Positions 35,761-43,277 of a DNA stretch of 64,000 nt are shown here, piece by piece; position 1 is the first letter of the stretch, and each line of letters opens with the position of its first letter. This stretch comes from G965197675 sp965197675 (lineage in GTDB: Bacteria; Chloroflexota; Dehalococcoidia; Plut-88900). The stretch lies in the NCBI GenBank assembly GCA_965197675.1, contig OZ240221.1:124001-188000 (forward strand), given 5' to 3'. Made by a program: the position numbers and the translations under genes. Below the pieces are notes generated by a model. It saw only the letters and a list, made by a program, of their open reading frames with translations. It ran no database searches and was not told where the DNA came from.

Positions 35761-37725
35761 ATGACACTTCGAAGACCTAAAATGCGAAGCAAGACTGCGG
35801 TAGCCATGGCGCTGCTGTTGATTGCGGTCGTCGCCGCCTCAATGTCCGTCGCGCCGAGGAGCACGGTCCTCGCCCAGTCTTCCGGCATCTGCAACCGCAC
35901 CCAGGAAGTGCGGGACGCCATTCTCGCCAAGCTGTCCGACGTCAGCGACTGCGCCAATGTCACCGACTCACACCTGGCGGGCATAACGGGCGACCTGACC
36001 CTTTCCAACAAGAGCATCTCTGCGCTCAAGGCCGGAGACTTCCAGGGGCTGAGCGGCCTGGAGCAGCTCTACCTCGACACCAACGACCTGAGCGACCTAC
36101 CGGACGGCATCTTCGAGGGCCTCGAAAGCCTAGACACCCTGTGGCTGAACTTCAATACGGGGTCTCCCTTCAGCCTCACGATGACGCTGGAGCAGGAGGG
36201 CTCGAACTCGGTGGTGGTCAAGGTCGCCGAGGGCGCGCCCTTCGACATGGAAATCACGCTGTCCGCCGAAGGCGGCACACTGTCCTCGACGACGGTCACA
36301 GTCGAGGGAGGCAGCCTCAAGAGCGAGGCAGTCAGCGTCTCGCCCAGCGACAAGAGCCGGGTACAGACCGCCGACGTGCAGGTGACCGTGAGCGTGGAGT
36401 CGTCCGACTTCAGCGCCACAGACTATTCGAACTACTTTGGCCTCACGTGGGAAGAGGCCGACGATCTTGAAATCACGCTGGCGGCTCCGCCGGGGATATG
36501 CGGCCGGACCCAGGAGGTGCAGGACGCCATTCTGGCCCTGCTGTCCGACGTCAGCGACTGCGCCGACGTCACGGACGCGCACTTGGCCGGCATAGCCAAG
36601 TTGGTCGTCAACTTCACAAGAGCCACGTCCATCAAGTCCGGGGACTTCGCTGGACTCAGCTCCATGACGTGGCTTCAACCACGCGGCTCCTCCTACATCA
36701 GGTCGGTGCCCGAGGACGTATTCGACGGGCTTAGCAACCTGCAGAGGCTCTACCTTAGCCTCAACCTCACGGCGCTGCCGGAGGATGTGTTCGACGGCCT
36801 CAGCAGTCTGCAGATACTGGTCCTGGGGGCCAACCAGATAAGGGCGTTGCCGGAGGACGTGTTCGACGGGCTCACCAGCCTGACGGACCTGCGTCTGCAC
36901 AATAACCAGCTTGCGGCGCTGCCGGAGGACGTGTTCGACGGCCTCAGCAGCCTGGAGAACCTGGCGCTCTCCGTCAACAACATCAGCGAGCTGCACAAGG
37001 ACCTGTTCGACAGCCTGGACAACCTCGACGGGCTGATACTCACCAAGAACAAGCTGAGTGCATTGCCAAATGGGCTGTTTCAGGGCCTTGGCGATCTGGA
37101 AACCCTCTATTTGGCGAACAACCCCGGGTCGCCCTTCACGTTCACCGCAGAGCTGGAGCAGCGGGGCGACAACGGCGTGGTGGTCAAGGTCGCCGAGGGA
37201 GCGCCCTTCAACATGTCGGTCACCCTGAACTTCAAGGCGGGGACGCTTTCTTCCAACCTGATCGTCTCCGTAAACGGCGGCGATCTGGAGAGCGGTGTCA
37301 TCACCTCCCCGATAAGCGATGACGACGGCGTGACGGTCTCCGTGGTTGCCTCCGCCTTCCTGGAGGGTTCATACCAGGGCATCCAGACCGGCCTTGGCGA
37401 TAGCCTCACCCTCTCGTCTGCGTCGCAGGCCAACGCTCCGGCAACCGGCGCTCCCAACATTAGCGGCACTGCGCAGGTGGGCCAGACCCTGACGGCAGGC
37501 ACGTCCGGAATCTCTGACGCCGACGGGCTGACTAACGTGTCCTACAGCTACCAGTGGCAGGCCGACGACACCGACATTTCCGGGGCGACGAGTTCCACCT
37601 ACGCCCTCCAGTCATCCGAAAACGGCAAGGTCATCAAGGTGCGAGTCACCTTCACCGACGACGCGGGCAACGATGAGTCGCTGACAAGCATAGGAACGGC
37701 GGCGGTGGTAATGGGCGGGCTATGA
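35761..37725 (+). CDS. Exported leucine-rich-repeat protein with Ig-like C-terminus
   Basis: 654 residues. Signal peptide (~8-38, ending VLAQS). An N-cap ICNRTQEVRDAILAKLSDVS-DC leads a short LRR set (~75-130), a beta domain follows (FSLTMTLEQEGSNSVVVKVA), and then a second, longer N-cap plus LRR set (~245-450: LPEDVFDGLSSLQ repeats). Another beta domain and an Ig-like domain (~560-650: GAPNISGTAQVGQTLTAGTS, YSYQWQADDTDISGATSSTY) end the protein. Repeated N-cap-LRR halves point to internal duplication. No anchor is seen. It begins a same-strand cluster of exported proteins after conserved block B. Confidence 0.88.
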   Translation: MTLRRPKMRSKTAVAMALLLIAVVAASMSVAPRSTVLAQSSGICNRTQEVRDAILAKLSDVSDCANVTDSHLAGITGDLTLSNKSISALKAGDFQGLSGLEQLYLDTNDLSDLPDGIFEGLESLDTLWLNFNTGSPFSLTMTLEQEGSNSVVVKVAEGAPFDMEITLSAEGGTLSSTTVTVEGGSLKSEAVSVSPSDKSRVQTADVQVTVSVESSDFSATDYSNYFGLTWEEADDLEITLAAPPGICGRTQEVQDAILALLSDVSDCADVTDAHLAGIAKLVVNFTRATSIKSGDFAGLSSMTWLQPRGSSYIRSVPEDVFDGLSNLQRLYLSLNLTALPEDVFDGLSSLQILVLGANQIRALPEDVFDGLTSLTDLRLHNNQLAALPEDVFDGLSSLENLALSVNNISELHKDLFDSLDNLDGLILTKNKLSALPNGLFQGLGDLETLYLANNPGSPFTFTAELEQRGDNGVVVKVAEGAPFNMSVTLNFKAGTLSSNLIVSVNGGDLESGVITSPISDDDGVTVSVVASAFLEGSYQGIQTGLGDSLTLSSASQANAPATGAPNISGTAQVGQTLTAGTSGISDADGLTNVSYSYQWQADDTDISGATSSTYALQSSENGKVIKVRVTFTDDAGNDESLTSIGTAAVVMGGL

Positions 37726-37786
37726 CGACTCAACCCCCTGAGAGGACCCAAGTGAAAGCTCCCAGGTCCACAGGGAGAGGAACAAG

Positions 37787-38722
37787 ATGGCTATAAGGAT
37801 TGGAACAGTAAGATGGAAACTGGCATGGGCGCTCGTGGGTGGAGCGCTCATGGGAATCATCGGACTATTCGCAGTCGACGGTCTGCCCTCGGTGTCGGCC
37901 CAGGCCGACACGACGGCTCCAACCATCTCGTCTGTCGCCATCACCAGCGACACCGGTGATGATGACTCCTACTTCGATGACGATGGCGTCTACGGTATCG
38001 ACGACAGTATCGAGGTAACGGTGACGTTCAGCGAGAACATTACGGTTACAGGCGCGCCCCAGCTCGAACTGGACATCGGCGGGAGCGCAAAAGCTGCTGG
38101 CTACGAGAGCGTCACCGCTACCAATGTGGTCTTCAGCTACACGGTGGAAGAGGGCGTCTCGGACGACGACGGTATCGCCATAGGCGCCGACAAGCTGACC
38201 CTCAACGGCGGCAGCATCAAGGATGCGGCGGACAACGCGGCCGACCTGTCCCATGTTGCACTGGCCGTCCAAGGGGGCCATAAAGTGGACGGGATTCGCC
38301 CGACCATATCGTCCGTCTCCTTCGTTTCAAGTACCGGAGGAAACGATGGCGTCTACTCCGCCGGAGAAAGGCTCGTTACTTCAGCGGTGTTCAGCGAAGA
38401 CGTAGTCGCCACTGGCACCCCCCAGCTGGAACTGGACTTTGAGGGTACGGCCAAATTGGCTGACTTCGTGTACGCCGTGCCCAGATGTGAGAGCGGGTTT
38501 TGCGCCTTCAGCCCCGGCCCCTGGGCCCTTAGGGGAATCAGTTTGACCTTTGAGTACACGGTACTGAGCGGCGACTCGGACAGTGACGGGGTTGCCATCG
38601 GCGCGAACGGAGTGAGTTTGAACGGCGGCGCCATCAAGGACGCCGCTGGAAACAACGCTGTTCTAACTCACGACGCCGTTGCCGAAGATGCGAACTTCAA
38701 GGTGAACATTGGGGGCTTATAA
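37787..38722 (+). CDS. Exported protein with two Ig-like (SwmB-type) domains
   Basis: 311 residues. Signal peptide (~10-37, ending VSAQA). Two similar domains of about 125 residues each start DTTAPTISSVAITS and IRPTISSVSFVSS and contain DDSIEVTVTFSENITVTGAP, QLELDIGG, and VAIGANGVSLNGGAIKDAAG. This pattern is a repetitive bacterial Ig-like module common in large surface proteins. The second domain has a Cys pair insert (CESGFCAF). RBS AGAGGAACA. Structural or adhesive role inferred. Confidence 0.83.
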   Translation: MAIRIGTVRWKLAWALVGGALMGIIGLFAVDGLPSVSAQADTTAPTISSVAITSDTGDDDSYFDDDGVYGIDDSIEVTVTFSENITVTGAPQLELDIGGSAKAAGYESVTATNVVFSYTVEEGVSDDDGIAIGADKLTLNGGSIKDAADNAADLSHVALAVQGGHKVDGIRPTISSVSFVSSTGGNDGVYSAGERLVTSAVFSEDVVATGTPQLELDFEGTAKLADFVYAVPRCESGFCAFSPGPWALRGISLTFEYTVLSGDSDSDGVAIGANGVSLNGGAIKDAAGNNAVLTHDAVAEDANFKVNIGGL

Positions 38723-38781
38723 AGGGCTGTAGGGAACCGCCACTTGCATCGGCCTGAAATGTAGGAGCATCGAGGAGCAAA

Positions 38782-40086
38782 TTGACCGTATTGACGAACT
38801 GGTTCACCTTGAAGCGTGCAGCTGTCCTGCTCGCGGCGCTTGCGGTCACCGCCGCGCTGGCGGCAGGTCTCGCCCTCCCCACGAATCACGGCACAGCCCT
38901 GGCGCAAGCCGTCACCCCTACCCCCACTCCAACTCCTACGCCGGGCATATGCGGCCGCACCCAGAAGGTCCAGGACGCCATTCTTGCCAAGCTGTCGGAC
39001 GTTACCGCCTGCGGGGACGTCACCGACGCGAACCTGTCCGGGATAACCGGGACGCTTGCCCTCTCCGATATGGGTGTGACCACGCTCAAGTCCGGGGACT
39101 TCGCCGGTCTCAGCGGGTTGACGGAGCTGAAACTGGACGACAACCAGATCAGTTCGCTGCCCGAGGACATCTTCTCCGGACTCGCCGGACTCGAACGCTT
39201 GAACCTGACCTTCACCGAGGTGAGCTCGCTCCCGGAGAACCTGTTCGACGGCCTGACCAACCTACAGAACCTGAAGCTGTACCAGAACGGTCTTACGGCG
39301 CTGCCTGAGGAAATATTCGATGGCCTGACCAACCTGAAGGATCTCACATTCACCGCCAACAAGGTCAGCGCGCTCCCGGAGAACGTGTTCGATGGGCTAA
39401 CTAGCCTCAACTCACTGGAGCTCCCCAGGAATTCGGTCGCCTCATTGCCGGAGGAGGTGTTCGACGGGCTCACCAACCTGATGGCCCTGAACCTGCACCA
39501 GAACAAGATCACCGCGTTGCCCGAGGGGGTGTTCGACGGCCTCGGCAATTTGACGTGGTTGTACCTGAGCAGGAACGAGCTCACGGCGTTGCCCTCGGGC
39601 GTATTCGAAGACCTTGGCCAACTGCAGCAACTGGCCCTATTCAACAACAAAATCACGGCGTTGCCCTCAGGCGCGTTCGAGGGTCTGGGCGATTTGAATT
39701 CCTTAGTCATGAGTCATAACCAGATATCAACATTGCCCGCAGGCGTGTTCGAAGGCCTCGGAAATCTGGATAGCGTGGAATTCGACTACAACACCGGGGC
39801 GCCGTTCACCATCACCGCGGAGTTGGAAAAGAAAGGCGCCGGTGTGGTCGTCAGTATCGACGAGGGAGCGCCGTCTTCGTTGTCGGTAACCCTTTCGGCC
39901 ACAGGAGGCACGCTTTCCACCCAGACTGTCACCATCGCTCGCGGCGCCCTGGAGAGCGAGACCATCACCGTGACGGCCTCCGGCACGGTCACGGTCAGCG
40001 TCGATTCGGTTGCTAAGAGTGGGACCAGGCTCATGGGTCTTGAGATAGTCGCCGGCAGCGACCTGACGCTCGTTGGCGGGTTGTAG
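38782..40086 (+). CDS. Exported leucine-rich-repeat protein
   Basis: 434 residues with TTG start behind GGAGCAA. Signal peptide (~10-42, ending ALAQA), Thr-Pro linker (TPTPTPTPTP), N-cap ICGRTQKVQDAILAKLSDVT-AC, then about ten LRRs of 24 residues (LPENVFDGLTNLQNLKLYQN type, ~75-340). The end is a beta domain (FTITAELEKKGAGVVVSIDE, ESETITVTASGTVTVSVDS). It shares cap and repeat style with the proteins encoded at 35761 and 43274. Probable surface adhesion. Confidence 0.88.
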   Translation: MTVLTNWFTLKRAAVLLAALAVTAALAAGLALPTNHGTALAQAVTPTPTPTPTPGICGRTQKVQDAILAKLSDVTACGDVTDANLSGITGTLALSDMGVTTLKSGDFAGLSGLTELKLDDNQISSLPEDIFSGLAGLERLNLTFTEVSSLPENLFDGLTNLQNLKLYQNGLTALPEEIFDGLTNLKDLTFTANKVSALPENVFDGLTSLNSLELPRNSVASLPEEVFDGLTNLMALNLHQNKITALPEGVFDGLGNLTWLYLSRNELTALPSGVFEDLGQLQQLALFNNKITALPSGAFEGLGDLNSLVMSHNQISTLPAGVFEGLGNLDSVEFDYNTGAPFTITAELEKKGAGVVVSIDEGAPSSLSVTLSATGGTLSTQTVTIARGALESETITVTASGTVTVSVDSVAKSGTRLMGLEIVAGSDLTLVGGL

Positions 40087-40113
40087 AAAGCCCGAATCAG
40101 GAGGACAGTTCCG

Positions 40114-40362
40114 ATGAATACTGCACACCGACTCGGGCTCAGGGGAACGCTCATCACGCTTGGGGTAGTGCTGGCGCTGGCAGCGGTCGTGACGACCTCG
40201 AATACCCCCGTCCACGCCAGCTCGCATCCCGACTTGCAGGTGGGAACGCACGTGCTCGCCACGCCCCCTACGTCGGCCCGCGTCCCCAATCCCAATGAAC
40301 CGAGCATCGGCCACCGCTCTGCGCGCCGGGCTAGGAAACTGTCAAAGGAGGAACGACGATGA
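40114..40362 (+). CDS. Short exported protein, unknown
   Basis: 82 residues behind AGGAGGACAG. A clear signal peptide (LGLRGTLITLGVVLALAAVV, ending VHASS) is followed by only ~45 residues, Pro/Arg rich with a basic end (RRARKLSKEERR). Its stop overlaps the next start (ATGA), suggesting it serves as a coupled small gene or is the remnant of a longer exported protein. No family recognised. Confidence 0.55.
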   Translation: MNTAHRLGLRGTLITLGVVLALAAVVTTSNTPVHASSHPDLQVGTHVLATPPTSARVPNPNEPSIGHRSARRARKLSKEERR

Positions 40363-41318
40363 CTCTGAGAACGAAGAATATCGGACCGATACTCATCTTG
40401 GCACTGGCGGTCGCAACGCTTGTGGTAGTAGTTGGAATGTGGGGATGGGATGGACCGCCTCCCGTTTCCGCTCAGACCGATACTACGGCCCCAACCGTCT
40501 TGAAGGTTTCTTTTACCTCAAGTACAGGTGGAACAGATGGGGTCTACACGGCTGATGAGGTAATTGGCATTGAAGTGGTGTTCAGCGAGACCGTTCGCGT
40601 GACCGGCACTTCCCAACTTTCGTTGAATGTGGGTGGCGACACCAGAACTGCTGATTTCGACCTCATGGAGTCATGCCCAGTATCTGCCAGCGGAGATGCC
40701 GAATGCACCGGCTTTAGCAGCCCCGGACCCTTCGAAGACCCTGTAGGAAACGTTATGACCCTCCTTTATCGGGTGCGTAAGGGAGACCTGGACACGGACG
40801 GGGTTTCCATCAACGCCAACGCACTGAGCCTGAACGGCGGAACCATCAAGGATACTGCTCAAAATGACGCGGTCCTGACCCACGACGCCGTGTCCGCCGA
40901 TGCCGATGTCATCGTCGATGCAGTGCCCCCAACCGTTTCGTCCATCGCCATCACCTCCAACCCTGGGGATGACGACACTTACGCCACCGACGACCGGATC
41001 GAGGTCACCGTGACCTTCAGCGAGAACGTTAAGGTCTATCGCATACCCCAACTCGAACTGGACATCGGGGGTGAGGCCGCTACAGCTGATTATCAAAGCC
41101 ACCAGGGTGCGGATGTGGTCTTTGCTTACTCTGTGCAGGCCAGCGACACCGACGAAAACGGCGTTGCAATAGGCGCCAGCAAGCTGACGCTGAATGGTGG
41201 CCTCATTCGAGATGACGTGGGCGACTCCTATTTCGCAGCAAACCCGGCCGACTTGAACCATGACGCCGTGCCCGACGACTCAGGTCACATGGTGTCGGCG
41301 GACATCGGGGGCCTGTAG
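40359..41318 (+). CDS. Exported protein with two Ig-like (SwmB-type) domains
   Basis: 319 residues, paralogue of the protein encoded at 37787-38722. Signal peptide ending VSAQT, then DTTAPTVLKVSFTSSTGGTD and VPPTVSSIAITSNPGDDDTY domains with VVFSETVRVTGTSQLSLNVG and KLTLNGGLIRDDVGD. The domain order is swapped relative to the paralogue (Cys-containing domain first here: CPVSASGDAECTGF). Strong AAAGGAGGAACG site inside the preceding gene. Surface role inferred. Confidence 0.83.
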   Translation: MTLRTKNIGPILILALAVATLVVVVGMWGWDGPPPVSAQTDTTAPTVLKVSFTSSTGGTDGVYTADEVIGIEVVFSETVRVTGTSQLSLNVGGDTRTADFDLMESCPVSASGDAECTGFSSPGPFEDPVGNVMTLLYRVRKGDLDTDGVSINANALSLNGGTIKDTAQNDAVLTHDAVSADADVIVDAVPPTVSSIAITSNPGDDDTYATDDRIEVTVTFSENVKVYRIPQLELDIGGEAATADYQSHQGADVVFAYSVQASDTDENGVAIGASKLTLNGGLIRDDVGDSYFAANPADLNHDAVPDDSGHMVSADIGGL

Positions 41319-41381
41319 CGGCTTGTGGATTGCCCCGTCAAGCCGCGACTCAATACATGATGAAGGAAGCGGACAACTAAC

Positions 41382-42446
41382 ATGAAGATCATCAAGGCCC
41401 CATTGTCGTTGGCGGCGCTGGCCATGCTGGCCGTCCTCCTCCTTGCTGCCTGCGGAGACGGAGACGGGCTGTCTCGCGCCGAGGTCGAGGAGATCGTGCG
41501 TGAGGAGATGGCCGATGCGCCCGCACCGGAGCCGGGACTCACCTCCGCCGACGTGGAGGAGACAATCCGCCGTGCGATGGCAGACACGCCCCAGACGGAG
41601 GCCGGCCTGACCGCCGCCGAGGCCGAGCGGATAGCCCGCGGCGTGGTGGCCTCCATCCCGTCCAGGTCCCTGCCCGCCGAATACACCAGGTTCTTCGTCG
41701 GCAACGCCATCAGCAGGTACGAGACCCAGGGTCTGGACGCCATCCTCTCCTACTACAACCGCCCGGAGAGCATCGACGGCCAGTGGTACGTGTTCATCAT
41801 CGACGAGAACGATCTCGTGATCGGGCATCCCGACACCAATCGTCTGGGGCTGGATGTGAAGGGCTGGGTCGGCACCGACGCCAACGGCTACAACTTCGGG
41901 CCGGACATGTTGTCGGCGACGGAGGAGGGCAAGTGGGTGTCCTACGTTTACCGGAACCCGGAGAGCGGCGGTCTTGGTATCGATTTCGATCACCTGGAGC
42001 TCAAGAACGTCTGGGTCATGCAGCACGACGGGCTGTTGTTCGCCTCCGGCTGGTACATCGACGCCGACGAGTTCACCAAGGCCCTGGTGGACACAGCCGC
42101 CCGCGTGTTCCGTGAAGCAGGGCTGGAGGGGACCATCGCCTACTTCGCCAGCCCCGAGATTGCTTTTGCGGGGCTGGCTGCGGTCATCTCCTACTACAAC
42201 AGCGCCGAAAACGTTGAAGGGAACTGGTTCGCGTTCATAGCCGACGAAAGCGGCACGATCATAGACCACTACCGCAAGGGGATGGTTGGAAAGAGTCTTG
42301 AAGACGTGCTCGGCACGGATAAGTTCGAGGCCACCACAGAGGGCAACTGGGTGACCACGGAGGACTTGCGCGTCTGGGTGCTCAGCCAGGACGGGATGAC
42401 GTTCGGCTCGGGCTGGCATAGCGGTCACGACGGATCGGGCAGCTGA
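41382..42446 (+). CDS. Lipoprotein with tandem Cache-like sensory domains
   Basis: 354 residues. Lipoprotein signal (AVLLLAACGDG, Cys24), two short acidic amphipathic segments (LSRAEVEEIVREEMADAP and a repeat of the same), then two Cache-type domains at ~120-235 (DAILSYYNRPESIDGQWYVF, LVIGHPDTNRLGLDVKGW) and ~255-350 (LAAVISYYNSAENVEGNWFA, GTIIDHYRKGMVGKSLED). Cache domains bind small ligands outside the cell, normally fused to kinases or chemoreceptors. Here they are free lipoproteins, perhaps a co-sensor or binding protein. Well-formed gene at the end of the exported cluster. Confidence 0.85.
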   Translation: MKIIKAPLSLAALAMLAVLLLAACGDGDGLSRAEVEEIVREEMADAPAPEPGLTSADVEETIRRAMADTPQTEAGLTAAEAERIARGVVASIPSRSLPAEYTRFFVGNAISRYETQGLDAILSYYNRPESIDGQWYVFIIDENDLVIGHPDTNRLGLDVKGWVGTDANGYNFGPDMLSATEEGKWVSYVYRNPESGGLGIDFDHLELKNVWVMQHDGLLFASGWYIDADEFTKALVDTAARVFREAGLEGTIAYFASPEIAFAGLAAVISYYNSAENVEGNWFAFIADESGTIIDHYRKGMVGKSLEDVLGTDKFEATTEGNWVTTEDLRVWVLSQDGMTFGSGWHSGHDGSGS

Positions 42447-42607
42447 GCGGAGGTCGAGTTCTCCCGGACTTTCGGACAACAAAAGAGGGCCGCATACATG
42501 GATACGTCCGAGCTTCGAAGGCGGCGGGAGAACGGGCTTGCTTAGGCCCCCCGGCTGACGCCTTAGACATCCCGTTGCTGAAGGGATTGCGGTCGTCCGC
42601 GAGAAGA
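42447..42607. other. Short intergenic stretch after the Cache lipoprotein
   Basis: CGGAC (42472) and GTCCG (42506) could pair around AACAAAAGAGGGCCGCATAC. The phrase CCGCATACATGGA also occurs at 53008 after the giant gene, so it may be a shared 3'-end element. Confidence 0.35.
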
Positions 42608-42960
42608 AGTGGCGCTACTTTCGTTTATGCCTGCAAGAGCGCAAAGTGGCAGAACCACTCCCTCAAAAAGCTAACAAAGTGCCGTCCAAATTACCTCATC
42701 AAGAAGTGTGATTAGGCACTTACCAAATCGATGCAGAGTCTCTAGTGTTTTCATGGGGAAATGCGTAAGAAGAATCACAACATAAGCGGAATCACAGGCT
42801 GCAACTCTACCTGCGGACAGCGGAAGAGGTCGTAGGCTCCGCTCATCCCGCCTGTGCGAAAGGAGGCATTCACATAGCGCTCGACAGACCGGTCCATGCA
42901 CCTGAGACGGCGTACGGAACGACGGCCCCTGCCGTCGCTGCGCCAGTCGCATCGGTGTCT
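42608..42960 (+). repeat. Conserved noncoding block, copy C
   Basis: Third copy: ACTTTCGTTTATGCCTGCAA, CTAACAAAGTGCCGTCCAAA, TTACCTCATCAAGAAGTGTG, ATTAGGCACTTACCAAATCG, CTCTAGTGTTTTCATGGG and a GCGGAATCACAGGCTGCAAC tail shared with copy A. Both hairpins are perfect (AAGTGCC 42677 with GGCACTT 42715, or inner AAGTG with CACTT). Copy C has an extra segment near 42840-42920 before GACGGCCCCTGCCGTCGCTG, which again matches copy A. It precedes the giant exported gene. Confidence 0.75.
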
Positions 42961-42984
42961 GTCGCGCGCGGCGACTTAGTAATG

Positions 42985-43277
42985 TCTTCACATTCGACAT
43001 CCGGTTCAGCGAGGAAATTCCCCTCAGCTACAAGACCCTAAAGTTCCATGCCTTTACTGTGACCGGCGGGTCCATTCTAAAGGCTCAACGCATGGACAAG
43101 CCAAGCAACATCAAGTGGCGAATAATGGTGAGGCCAGACTCCAGCGAGGATGTGACCATCGTTCTGCCCGCCACGACGGACTGCGAGGCTCAGGGAGCCA
43201 TCTGCACGGAGGACGGCAGAAAGCTGTCCAATAGTTTGGTGTTCACTGTTTCCGGGCCGGTTAGGGGTGATTCATGA
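42985..43277 (+). pseudogene. C-terminal remnant of a second giant-type exported protein
   Basis: The frame FDIRFSEEIPLSYKTLKFHA, FTVTGGSILKAQRMDKPSNI, DGRKLSNSLVFTVSGP is a close copy of the last ~90 residues of the giant protein (FEIEFSEELGISYATLRDHA, DKPSNIPWLITVK, DGRKLSNSLSVTVSGP). Nothing upstream of it encodes the rest. Its stop overlaps the giant gene start (ATGA), so the remnant may still act as a translational leader. Confidence 0.8.

Noticed and set aside
41280..42482. 400-codon minus-strand frame
   Set aside because: Antisense of the Cache lipoprotein, no RBS or domain.
42608..42960. c-di-GMP riboswitch identity for the conserved block
   Set aside because: Some purine-rich stretches recall it, but the conserved GEMM core and tetraloop receptor are not present.
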